64,000 bases of DNA from contig CANGPL010000008.1 of NCBI GenBank assembly GCA_947455725.1, positions 1-64,000 of the forward strand. Reading direction: 5' to 3'. Each line of letters starts with the position of its first letter. Positions within the stretch are counted from its first letter, which is position 1. A model generated the notes under the pieces. It saw nothing but the letters and a program-made list of their open reading frames with translations, was not told the origin of the DNA and made no database searches. This DNA is from Hyphomicrobiales bacterium (lineage in GTDB: Bacteria; Pseudomonadota; Alphaproteobacteria; Rhizobiales; Beijerinckiaceae). Positions 28,441 to 36,559 of the stretch are shown here, in pieces. The position numbers and the translations under genes are program-made.

Positions 28441-29823
28441 ATGACTGATATTGTTTGTACGTCGCCGATAGACGGCACGGAAGTGGCCCGCCTTACCTCA
28501 GCGTCGGCGAGTGTTATTGAGGCGACGTTGAAAGACGCTCGCAGCGCTCAAAAAATTTGGTCGAAAGTTCCCTTGGCTGAACGCGCCGCGAAATTATCAG
28601 CCTTTGTGGATGCAATGCTTGCGATGAACCAAGATGTTGTGCCTGAAATTGCACAGCAAATGGGTAGGCCTGTAAAATGGGGTGGCGAGTTCCGGGGTTT
28701 TGAGGAACGCGCACGCCACATGATAAAGATTGCACCAGAAGCGCTTGCCCCCATTGTCCCAGAAATAAAGGCGGGTTTGACGCGCTACATTGAAAAAACG
28801 CCGGTTGGCGTCGTCCTCGTTATTGCGCCATGGAATTATCCTTATTTGACAGCTGTTAACTCTGTCGTCCCGGCCTTGATGGCGGGAAATGCTGTTATTC
28901 TAAAAGCGGCTGCTCAGACCATTTTGGTCGGCGAGCGTTTTGCAAAAGCAATGATTGCAGCAGATTTACCAAAGGGTCTATTTACCAATCTTGTTCTGAC
29001 GCACGAAGATACGTCGCGCATCCTTTCTTCTGGTGCTATTGATCATTGTAATTTTACCGGTTCCGTTGCCGGCGGACGTGCCATTGAAAGATCGGCAGCA
29101 GGAACATTTACAACACTTGGACTTGAATTAGGTGGGAAGGATCCCGCCTATGTTCGGGCCGATGCTAATTTTGATCATGCCGTTGAGAATTTAGTTGATG
29201 GCGCTTTTTTCAATTCGGGACAATGTTGCTGTGGGATTGAGCGGATTTACGTCGATGAAAACCTATATGATCGCTTCGTCGATGCCTTTGTCGCTCTGAC
29301 CAAAACTTATAAATTAGGCAATCCCTTGGATGAAACGACAACGCTTGGCCCAATGGCTACGGCCAAAGGAGCAGAAATCGTACGTGCTCAGATTAAGGAA
29401 GCGGTATCAAAGGGAGCGAAAGCGCATATTGATCCAAGCCTATTCCCTCAAGATAAAGGCAACGGGACTTATCTGATGCCGCAAGTTCTCACGAATGTTG
29501 ATCACTCGATGAGTGTGATGATCGAAGAGAATTTTGGACCAGTTGTCGGCATTATGAAAGTCAAGGATGACGCCGAGGCTATTCGTTTGATGAATGATAG
29601 TCCCTATGGTTTGACGGCCGCCATTTGGACGCAGGATGAGGCCGCGGCGGCCTCTATTGGGCGGGAGATTGAAACAGGCACCGTTTTCATGAATCGGTGT
29701 GACTATCTTGACCCGGCATTGGCTTGGACCGGTGTCAAGGATACGGGTCGTGGTGTTAGCCTCTCGGAGATCGGCTACGACATGTTAACCCGCGCCAAAA
29801 GCTATCATCTGCGTACGATTTGA
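28441..29823 (+). CDS. NAD(P)+-dependent aldehyde dehydrogenase
   Basis: 460 residues. It oxidises an aldehyde to the acid. The general base Glu229 lies in LGLELGGKDP and the nucleophile is most likely Cys263 in FNSGQCCCG; the oxyanion loop segment APWNYPYLTAVN and the C-terminal ENFGPVVGIM are present. Substrate class cannot be read directly; the operon suggests a gamma-glutamylamino aldehyde. Adjacent ATGs at 28438 and 28441 follow GAGAAG; the second has the better spacing. It starts 19 bases after the ligase gene and ends 12 bases before the iron alcohol dehydrogenase gene. Confidence 0.9.
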   Translation: MTDIVCTSPIDGTEVARLTSASASVIEATLKDARSAQKIWSKVPLAERAAKLSAFVDAMLAMNQDVVPEIAQQMGRPVKWGGEFRGFEERARHMIKIAPEALAPIVPEIKAGLTRYIEKTPVGVVLVIAPWNYPYLTAVNSVVPALMAGNAVILKAAAQTILVGERFAKAMIAADLPKGLFTNLVLTHEDTSRILSSGAIDHCNFTGSVAGGRAIERSAAGTFTTLGLELGGKDPAYVRADANFDHAVENLVDGAFFNSGQCCCGIERIYVDENLYDRFVDAFVALTKTYKLGNPLDETTTLGPMATAKGAEIVRAQIKEAVSKGAKAHIDPSLFPQDKGNGTYLMPQVLTNVDHSMSVMIEENFGPVVGIMKVKDDAEAIRLMNDSPYGLTAAIWTQDEAAAASIGREIETGTVFMNRCDYLDPALAWTGVKDTGRGVSLSEIGYDMLTRAKSYHLRTI

Positions 29824-29835
29824 ATGGAATAAGCA

Positions 29836-30999
29836 ATGACACAATCACCGATCGCTAATTGGAATTATCCAACCGCAATAAAATTTGGCGCGGGCCGAAT
29901 TAAGGAATTACCGCAGATCTGCAAAGATCAAGGCTTTAAGAATCCACTTCTGGTAACGGATCCGTTTTTAGCAACACAGAAAATGACGCATGATGTTGTT
30001 GCTGCTCTCAAGGCGTCCGGAATTGGCGTTGCGGTATTTTCAGACATCAAGCCAAATCCGGTTGATAGTAATATTGAAGCCGGATTGAAGGTCCTAAAGT
30101 CGGGCGGCCACGATAGCGTGATCGCGTTTGGCGGCGGATCGGGATTGGACGCGGGAAAAGTTATAGCCTTCATGGCAGGCCAGTCCCGTCCAATGTGGGA
30201 TTTTGAAGATGTTGGTGATTGGTGGACCCGCGCAGATCCGAAGGGAATTTTTCCGAATATAGCTGTGCCCACGACTGCGGGCACCGGTTCGGAAGTGGGG
30301 CGTGCTGGTGTCATCACACAAGAGTCGACGCACACCAAGAAAGTTATCTTTCATCCTTTGATGATGCCAAAGGTAACGATTTGTGATCCGGAATTAACGG
30401 TCGGAATGCCTTCTAAAATTACCGTTGGAACGGGTATGGATGCACTCGCTCATTGCCTAGAAGCCTATTGTTCGCCGTTTTATCACCCTATGGGTGAAGG
30501 CATTGCCGTTGAAGGCATTCGCCTTGTCAAAGAAAATCTGCCGCGCGTGTTTAAGGATGGAAATGATATTGAAGCACGCGCGCATATGATGTCGGCTGCT
30601 GCAATGGGCGCGACTGCATTTCAAAAGGGTCTCGGGGCAATTCATGCGCTTTCCCACCCTGTAGGTGCTTTGCACGATACCCATCATGGTATGACGAATG
30701 CGGTCTTTATGCCTTATGTATTAGTGTTCAATAAACCTGCAATCGAAGCAAAGATTGCGCGACTAGCAGCGTTTATCGGGCTTGAGCCAAGTTTTGACGC
30801 CTTTTTAAATTGGATTCTTGAACTTAGGAAACAACTTGGGGTGCCGCACACGCTGAAAGAGTTTGGGGTTGAGTTGAACAATCTGGATGCGATGTCGAAG
30901 ATGGCACCAGAAGACCCGACGGCTGGCGGCAATCCTGTACCACTGACTGAAGCTGTGGCTCGTATGTTATTTGAGAAAACCTATCGGGGCGATCTTTAA
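29836..30999 (+). CDS. Iron-containing (group III) alcohol dehydrogenase
   Basis: 387 residues. It has the NAD site GGGSGLDAGK (99-108) and the metal ligands Asp202, His206, His270 and His284, aligned with those of lactaldehyde reductase FucO. Family enzymes interconvert primary alcohols and aldehydes. In this operon it could oxidise the hydroxyl end of a gamma-glutamylated amino alcohol and hand the aldehyde to the preceding dehydrogenase; that is inference. GGAAT precedes the ATG. The stop is only 3 bases from that of the converging glycosyltransferase gene. Confidence 0.92.
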   Translation: MTQSPIANWNYPTAIKFGAGRIKELPQICKDQGFKNPLLVTDPFLATQKMTHDVVAALKASGIGVAVFSDIKPNPVDSNIEAGLKVLKSGGHDSVIAFGGGSGLDAGKVIAFMAGQSRPMWDFEDVGDWWTRADPKGIFPNIAVPTTAGTGSEVGRAGVITQESTHTKKVIFHPLMMPKVTICDPELTVGMPSKITVGTGMDALAHCLEAYCSPFYHPMGEGIAVEGIRLVKENLPRVFKDGNDIEARAHMMSAAAMGATAFQKGLGAIHALSHPVGALHDTHHGMTNAVFMPYVLVFNKPAIEAKIARLAAFIGLEPSFDAFLNWILELRKQLGVPHTLKEFGVELNNLDAMSKMAPEDPTAGGNPVPLTEAVARMLFEKTYRGDL

Positions 31000-31002
31000 A
31001 TC

Positions 31003-32502
31003 TTAGATAGGGCAAGCGCCAGGGTCTGCGTGTCGGTTATAGACCGCAGGCCCAAGCCTCACATCCGTGAGGCGATAGAGAACGAAATTTTCAATGATGG
31101 TGTCTCCGAATTTGCGAGATACCGTGCCGATGCGCTCTGCCGTTCCATAACAATCTTTATGAGCCGCAAGAAATCCCGCTCCCTCGTCGGCCCAATCGAT
31201 AAATAAAGCTGGCCTCTTGATTAAATTTGGATCGGGAGAGGGTAAGAATCCGTACCGAATGCGTTCATTCATCTGAATGACTTCTGATTTTCCACGCAAG
31301 GCAAAACTCAACGCGCCAGTGTGTTCATAGGTGCCGGTGGCAATCCAAGATGTACCTGTCTCCTTTTGTTTTTCGATAAGCTCATCGCCTAATTCTGACC
31401 AACCTTGAGTCAGCATGGCCGGGTTACGTGACGGATCAATTGGAATAAATGGGTGTAAGATTTCAATAAATAGGATTGCACCAATTCCATATCCTACAAT
31501 AACGGCCCATTTATTTAGCCGCGGTCTGTTTACTTGCTCAGCCGCCCAGGCTGCTAAAATGGACAAAGCTGGCATGAGGGGTGCTGGCCAATTGCCGTTC
31601 ACGCGGTCATGCAGAGAATGGAGCATAAGATAGGCGATAAAGGGTAATGAGGTAGCAATTAAAAACACTTGGCTTGACTCAGTTTGCCGTCGAATTGCCA
31701 TGAGTCCGCGTCCGACCCCGATAAACGCGATAAGCCCGATAATAGGTGTCATTAAGAGCCATTGAACACCCACTAGCTCAAAGAAATGACTTGGATTGAA
31801 TTCCTCGCCAACGGTTCGCCCAAGCTGTTTGGTAAACGAAACGAAATCATGATTGGCGTTCCATAAAAGTACTGGGAAAAACAGGGTAATGGCCAATACG
31901 CCGCCCACCCATGTCTGCCAGCTCTTAAACCAGTGCCTCTGACTAGGAACTATAGCAAGCCAAAGCAGTATACCGGCACCCATAAAGATGCCGGAATATT
32001 TCGATAAAAGGCCTAGCCCGGCGACGAGCCCAATAGCGAGCCACCATCGAGCGTCGACCGAGTGTCTAAGTTCGGCCACCGCCCAAAGGGTTAAACCCCA
32101 GAAAAAGACACTTGGTATATCGGGAGTGATAACGATGGACCCGACGCTTACGATCAGTATGGCATTAAAGTAAATGACCGCTCGATCGGCAATTGTATCG
32201 CTAAACAGTAGATAGGCTGTTCGCCATAACAAGAGCGACCCAATCCCTGCAGATAGAGGGGCGAGAAGGCGAACTCCTAGACTATTATCGCCCAATGTGA
32301 AGCGACCGACTGCGATCCACCAGGCGACCATGGGTGCATGATCATAATACCCAAATGAGGGGGCCAATGACCAAAGTCGGTAATAGGCTTCATCAAACAC
32401 CAAGCCGCTTTTTGCTGCCAAGTACAACCGAAGTAATGTGATGCCCGCAATCAGAGATAGAATTCGGGAATTTGGAAGAAATTGTGTAGAAGTTCTAGGC
32501 AT
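31003..32502 (-). CDS. GT39-family membrane glycosyltransferase (ArnT/PMT-like)
   Basis: 499 residues with about ten or more hydrophobic helices. The acidic first-loop motif FDEAYYRLWS near residue 40 followed by YDHAPMVAWWI is the hallmark of polyprenyl-phosphate-sugar transferases such as ArnT and protein mannosyltransferases. A soluble C-terminal domain starts around residue 390. These enzymes move a sugar from a lipid carrier to lipid A, lipids or proteins on the periplasmic face. Acceptor and donor are unknown, and no undecaprenyl-sugar synthesis gene is nearby. The start ATG has GGAG about 11 bases upstream. Confidence 0.87.
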   Translation of the reverse strand: MPRTSTQFLPNSRILSLIAGITLLRLYLAAKSGLVFDEAYYRLWSLAPSFGYYDHAPMVAWWIAVGRFTLGDNSLGVRLLAPLSAGIGSLLLWRTAYLLFSDTIADRAVIYFNAILIVSVGSIVITPDIPSVFFWGLTLWAVAELRHSVDARWWLAIGLVAGLGLLSKYSGIFMGAGILLWLAIVPSQRHWFKSWQTWVGGVLAITLFFPVLLWNANHDFVSFTKQLGRTVGEEFNPSHFFELVGVQWLLMTPIIGLIAFIGVGRGLMAIRRQTESSQVFLIATSLPFIAYLMLHSLHDRVNGNWPAPLMPALSILAAWAAEQVNRPRLNKWAVIVGYGIGAILFIEILHPFIPIDPSRNPAMLTQGWSELGDELIEKQKETGTSWIATGTYEHTGALSFALRGKSEVIQMNERIRYGFLPSPDPNLIKRPALFIDWADEGAGFLAAHKDCYGTAERIGTVSRKFGDTIIENFVLYRLTDVRLGPAVYNRHADPGACPI

Positions 32503-32589
32503 TTAGGCAGCGGCTCCTAGCTTAAAAATTGACGTCACCATGGCACCGCCATCCTTTTTCGTCCATCGCAACCGTCCGGAGGTTGAAAG

Positions 32590-32643
32590 ATGTTAATGAG
32601 TATGCAAAGGTTAATCACGATTTATTTGTGTAAAATTCGGTAA
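32590..32643 (+). CDS. Possible 17-codon small ORF with ideal ribosome site
   Basis: The frame encodes MLMSMQRLITIYLCKIR and stops at TAA. GGAGG (32578-32582) stands exactly 7 bases before the ATG, better than the site of the next gene, whose start is 69 bases downstream. It could be a leader peptide or a small membrane peptide, or a chance match. There is no other support. Confidence 0.3.
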   Translation: MLMSMQRLITIYLCKIR

Positions 32644-32712
32644 CGTTGCGCTGTTTCTAGCCGTATTTAGACGGCGCGATAAGAGTATGATGGACGGAAA
32701 GCGACCCTCTTC

Positions 32713-33144
32713 ATGGTGGATGGATCTTACCAGGCTAGTCTGCCTGCCGTGGTCGAGGGCGGCAACCAGACTAGGATAACGCGAACGGACGAGCCGCCGA
32801 TAGAGGGGCGTTTCGAGCGTGCTTTCGACGGTGAGAACGAGTTCGTACGGGAACCACCGATCGAAATCGTCATAAATCCGCAAGAAATTCGTGAAAAAAT
32901 TCTTCATTATCTTGGTGCCGTATTGGCCCGATGCTGGATTGACAGGGGATTGCTCGACGAAATTGAACGCGATGCCCATCGTACCTTACGCCATTTAGGC
33001 ATCCTTTTGCCGGATGAGATCGAAATTAAAGTTGAACGCACGAATAAGGACCGGCCGAGGCTCGTAATATTTGAGCAGGACGAAGGCCGCCGCTTCCGTC
33101 GTCGGATTTGCTATCTTCAGTTAATCATGATGGCCGGTAAATAA
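32713..33144 (+). CDS. Small protein with nitrile-hydratase-like leader peptide (NHLP)-like region
   Basis: 143 residues. Residues 1-60 are polar and charged. From about 66 the pattern LGAVLARCWIDRGLLDEIE, then TLRHLGILLPDEIEIKVER and PRLVIFEQ, follows the NHLP/nitrile hydratase alpha N-terminal fold: an aromatic-Asp helix, a glycine turn, Pro-(acidic), a beta strand and a final VI strand. NHLP domains serve as leaders of some modified peptides or occur alone. No modification enzyme (YcaO, lanthionine or radical SAM) is adjacent and the C-terminus (RRICYLQLIMMAGK) has no obvious core peptide. It might instead be a stand-alone protein of unknown role. An antisense frame (32611-32979) looks less protein-like. 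Confidence 0.65.
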   Translation: MVDGSYQASLPAVVEGGNQTRITRTDEPPIEGRFERAFDGENEFVREPPIEIVINPQEIREKILHYLGAVLARCWIDRGLLDEIERDAHRTLRHLGILLPDEIEIKVERTNKDRPRLVIFEQDEGRRFRRRICYLQLIMMAGK

Positions 33145-33235
33145 GCACGCTTGGCCAGATTAGGCGCTCGTGTTGGTGCTATGATCTTACCTAAATTATT
33201 CTTAAGATCTTGCCTCGGCTCTTTGCATCGTCGGG

Positions 33236-34000
33236 GTGGCTATTGTGTTTTGTCCATTAAGTGACATTTCGCCTTTCGGCATTATTGTCATGCTAGTTGG
33301 ATTATGTTTGGCTTCGTTGGCGCGCGGTTACTCTGGCTTCGGTTTTTCGGCTGTTTTGATTGCGAGTTGGTCCCTTATCACCGATCCCGCTAGAGCGATT
33401 GCCGTTACCGTTCTTCTTGAAATCACAGCAAGCATCATTCAGGCATTTTCGGTATGGAAACAAATTCCTTGGAAGCGAGTGCTCTTATTGATGGGTGGGG
33501 CCGTTCCCGGAATGCTTTTCGGCGTTTACGTTCTCACGACAGTTCCCGTTGACACGTTAAAACTCATCGTCGCGGTTTTTGTTCTAATAAGCGCTATATT
33601 GCTATCAATGGGTTGGAAGCTGAAGGCTCGTGCGAATAGTTTAGGTACGTTCGCCGTAGGAATCGCATCCGGTGCCGCCAACGGATCGATTGGGATGGGC
33701 GGCTTACCTGTCGCCTTATTTCTAACCGCTGATGGAGACAGTCCCGCTAAAATACGCGCCGCAGTCGTTGCTTATTTTTTCTTGCTGGATTTGCTTGGCT
33801 TTATTCTTTTCTCGAAAATTGGAATTATAAGTGTCGAGACCTTTTCAACAGCCGCACTCGCTCTCCCAGTGCTTCTTATCGGTATGTTTCTTGGAACGCG
33901 GCATTTTCTCGGCGCGACGCCGGAAGGTTTTCGGCGTGTGACATTATTTATGCTGATGGGCATTGCAATCATCGGGATCATTCGTACTCTGCTGTCTTGA
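33236..34000 (+). CDS. TSUP-family (TauE/SafE) membrane transporter
   Basis: 254 residues with seven to eight hydrophobic segments in two related halves: GYSGFGFSAVLIASWSLI in the first and SGAANGSIGMGGLPVALFL in the second. The repeated glycine-rich (G-x-G-G) entry motif is typical of TSUP proteins, which export sulfite, sulfoacetate or other anions. Substrate unknown. The GTG at 33236 is the longest start; nearby GTGs and an internal ATG are possible, and there is no clear ribosome site. It ends 19 bases before a gamma-glutamyltransferase-family gene, likely an operon. Confidence 0.85.
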   Translation: MAIVFCPLSDISPFGIIVMLVGLCLASLARGYSGFGFSAVLIASWSLITDPARAIAVTVLLEITASIIQAFSVWKQIPWKRVLLLMGGAVPGMLFGVYVLTTVPVDTLKLIVAVFVLISAILLSMGWKLKARANSLGTFAVGIASGAANGSIGMGGLPVALFLTADGDSPAKIRAAVVAYFFLLDLLGFILFSKIGIISVETFSTAALALPVLLIGMFLGTRHFLGATPEGFRRVTLFMLMGIAIIGIIRTLLS

Positions 34001-34019
34001 TCAGAGGAGACTATTCAAG

Positions 34020-35606
34020 ATGCGTGATTTGCACGTCCCAGGGCGATCAGTGGCTTACGGTTCAAATGGTGCCGTTGCGACGTCACAGCAGCTTTCATCG
34101 GCGATTGCGATGGAAGTCTTGCGTCATGGCGGCAATGCAATGGACGCCGCTTTAACAGCCTCGGCTGCCCAATGTGTCATTGAGCCCCATAATACAGGAA
34201 TTGGGGGTGATTGCTTCGCGCTCTATTGGCGGGCTGATCAGAAAAAGCTCTATGGACTCAATGGATCCGGATGGGCCCCTGCAGGGCTATCTGATACATT
34301 TCTTCTCGATCAGGGAATTCGATCAATTGGTCCTGAGAGTGTTCATGCCGTTACAATTCCTGGCGCAATTGATGCTTGGTCGCGTCTGCTAGCAGATCAT
34401 GGCACAAGATCTTTTTCGGATATTCTCGCACCGGCCATCGATCTCGCAGAAAGCGGGTTTCATGTGCACGAGCGCGCTGCTGCCGATTGGCATGAAGAAG
34501 TTAGTAAATTGTCCAATGATGAAGGTGCACGAACCCAATTATTGATGAATGGAAGGGCTCCTAAGGCGGGTGAGCGGATTCGGTTTCCGGCGTTGGCTGC
34601 TACGCTTCGCCTTTTGGCAAAGGAAGGGCGCGATGTTTTTTACAAGGGGTCAATTGCTCAGGATTTGGTGACTTTTTTAAATTCTAAAGGTGGCACTCAT
34701 TCGCTCGCAGATTTCGCGGAATTTGAAACCCACTATGTCGATCCCATCCATGCCCATTATCGTGGTGTTGACCTTTACCAAATCCCACCTAGTGGTCAGG
34801 GGTTGACCGCCTTGGTGCTTCTCAGAATTCTAGATGGCTTTTCGTTTAAGGGATTAGATCCATTTGGCCCGGATCGGTTTCATTTGCAGATCGAGGCAAC
34901 CCAACTCGCTTATTCTGTTCGAGATGCTTTTGTTGCGGATCCAGCCTTTGCGCATGTCCCAGTTCATGAATTGCTCTCAGATCCTTTTATCGCGTCTCTG
35001 CGAGATAGGATTGACCTCAAAAAGGCGTCACCAAATCTATCTCACGTTGAAACTAATTTCCAAAGAGACACGATTTATCTGACCGTCGCGGATAAGTGGG
35101 GCAATGTGTGCTCTTTTATCAATTCACTTTATTTCTCGTTTGGAACCGGCATGGTCAGCCCGAAAACGGGTATTACGGTGCAAAACCGTGGCGCATGCTT
35201 TAGAGTAGAGCCGGGTCATCCAAATAACGTCGCGCCTAGAAAGCGCCCGCTCCATACGATCATTCCCGCTATGACGATGAAAGACGGAAGGCCTTGGCTG
35301 TCATTTGGCGTGATGGGTGGAGCCTATCAGCCTGTTGGCCAAGCCCATATCATGCAAAATCTCATTGATTTTGAAATGAATATTCAAGAATCCTTTGACG
35401 CTCCGCGTGGTTTCCGCCGCCTTGATTGTTTTGAGGGCGAGAGAGGTATCACAGATCATGTGATGCTTGATTTGGCGATGCGTGGTCATCCCGTTACCCG
35501 GCCCGGATTGCCCTTAGGAGGCGGACAAGGAATTTTGATCGCCCCGGATGGTTCTTACGCTGTGGGGACAGATCCGCGTAAAGATGGCACGGCGCTCGCT
35601 TACTAG
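34020..35606 (+). CDS. Gamma-glutamyltransferase family protein (Ntn hydrolase)
   Basis: 528 residues. The N-terminal GGNAMDAALTASAAQCVIEP and NTGIGGDCFALYW segments and the maturation site are visible. The likely autocatalytic Thr351 lies in RDTIYLTVADKWGN, followed by INSLYFSFGTGM. Such proenzymes cut themselves before the Thr and then hydrolyse gamma-glutamyl bonds or transfer the glutamyl group; some relatives act on cephalosporins. No signal peptide is visible, so it seems cytoplasmic, unlike classical Ggt. A GAGGAG site precedes the ATG at 34020; the frame is open from 33963. Its closeness to the gamma-glutamyl ligase operon is notable. Confidence 0.88.
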   Translation: MRDLHVPGRSVAYGSNGAVATSQQLSSAIAMEVLRHGGNAMDAALTASAAQCVIEPHNTGIGGDCFALYWRADQKKLYGLNGSGWAPAGLSDTFLLDQGIRSIGPESVHAVTIPGAIDAWSRLLADHGTRSFSDILAPAIDLAESGFHVHERAAADWHEEVSKLSNDEGARTQLLMNGRAPKAGERIRFPALAATLRLLAKEGRDVFYKGSIAQDLVTFLNSKGGTHSLADFAEFETHYVDPIHAHYRGVDLYQIPPSGQGLTALVLLRILDGFSFKGLDPFGPDRFHLQIEATQLAYSVRDAFVADPAFAHVPVHELLSDPFIASLRDRIDLKKASPNLSHVETNFQRDTIYLTVADKWGNVCSFINSLYFSFGTGMVSPKTGITVQNRGACFRVEPGHPNNVAPRKRPLHTIIPAMTMKDGRPWLSFGVMGGAYQPVGQAHIMQNLIDFEMNIQESFDAPRGFRRLDCFEGERGITDHVMLDLAMRGHPVTRPGLPLGGGQGILIAPDGSYAVGTDPRKDGTALAY

Positions 35607-35612
35607 GGTATG

Positions 35613-36377
35613 TTAGTCGCAATTTTGTAATTTGGATTGCCAACATGTAATCGCGAGGTGCTCAGCGCCCGCGAGTTCCTCGGCGGACATCATATGTTCG
35701 AGCTCGTTACGTGATTTGATGGCGGATTGAACGGCGACAATCCGGTCCGGCGCGTTATTGGTGAGCGCGCTAGCGGCTAGGCTAGTCCACATAAAGGCCT
35801 TAGGATAGCTTTGCTCGACCCCATAGCCATAGCGATAGAGCTCCCCCAATCCAGCCTGGGACGCAATATCACCTTTGGCGGCCGCAAGTTTAAACCATTG
35901 AAATGCCTCGTCAAAATTCTGTGAGACGCCGCCGCCTTTTCGATAAATTTGTGCGAGATAGCGTTGCGCTTCAGTAGCACCCTGTTCGGCACTATTTCGC
36001 AGTAAGGCAATCGCGGTATCGGGATCGTAATAGGAGCCAGCTTTATCGAGATAAATGTCGGCAAGTACCAATGAAGAACCGATGTGGTGCTTTTCTAATG
36101 CTAATTTAAGCCAGCGGACGGCTATTTTTTTATCAGCTGCAACACCGCGGCCGGACAGATACATTAACCCGAGACGAAATTGTGCTTCAGGGTCTCCTTG
36201 CGTTGCCGGTGGAGTCCATAATTTTACGGCACCACTTTCGTCGCCTCGCAAAAGCGCATTTTGCCCATCGCTTATCGGATCGGCTAAGGCTGCTTGATTG
36301 CTAATCATCAATCCAGCAACCAAGGCGATTTTAGGTAGACGACGAAAAATACGCGTTACTACACACAACAGGGGCAT
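35613..36377 (-). CDS. Secreted Sel1-like repeat protein
   Basis: 254 residues. A signal peptide (IALVAGLMISNQAALA) ends near residue 32. The mature part has about four Sel1-like repeats of 36 residues (AQFRLGLMYLSGRGVAADKK, AQRYLAQIYRKGGGVSQNFDEA, QAGLGELYRYGYGVEQSYPKA), which form a curved helical scaffold for protein contacts. The C-terminus carries two cysteines (ITCWQSKLQNC) that could form a disulfide in the periplasm. Partner unknown. Its stop is 6 bases from the converging gamma-glutamyltransferase stop. Confidence 0.87.
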   Translation of the reverse strand: MPLLCVVTRIFRRLPKIALVAGLMISNQAALADPISDGQNALLRGDESGAVKLWTPPATQGDPEAQFRLGLMYLSGRGVAADKKIAVRWLKLALEKHHIGSSLVLADIYLDKAGSYYDPDTAIALLRNSAEQGATEAQRYLAQIYRKGGGVSQNFDEAFQWFKLAAAKGDIASQAGLGELYRYGYGVEQSYPKAFMWTSLAASALTNNAPDRIVAVQSAIKSRNELEHMMSAEELAGAEHLAITCWQSKLQNCD

Positions 36378-36393
36378 TTACCGGCTCGAATAA

Positions 36394-36438
36394 ATATAGT
36401 GATGGACACGAGACTTTCTTGCGCCATTCGCACTATAT
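36394..36438. promoter_or_regulatory. Spaced inverted repeat ATATAGTG...CACTATAT
   Basis: Two perfect 8-base arms (36394-36401 and 36431-36438) are separated by 29 bases in the 182-base gap between the divergent Sel1 gene and the cytochrome operon. Each arm could be a half of a looped or two-site operator. The spacing is too wide for a compact hairpin terminator. Function is inferred from position only. Confidence 0.35.
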
Positions 36439-36559
36439 TCGCCATAAGTCGTAATAAGTGAAAGAGATTATTTGTAATTACGGCGCTATTTTGCCGCAAT
36501 CCTTATCCAGACAGGCTTTCGTTAGGCCTTCCAACCACTAAATTCTGCGAAAGCATATC

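Noticed and set aside
32611-32979. Minus-strand frame overlapping the NHLP-like gene
   Set aside because: Its translation has no recognisable pattern, while the plus-strand frame follows a known fold pattern. The choice of strand is still only moderately certain.
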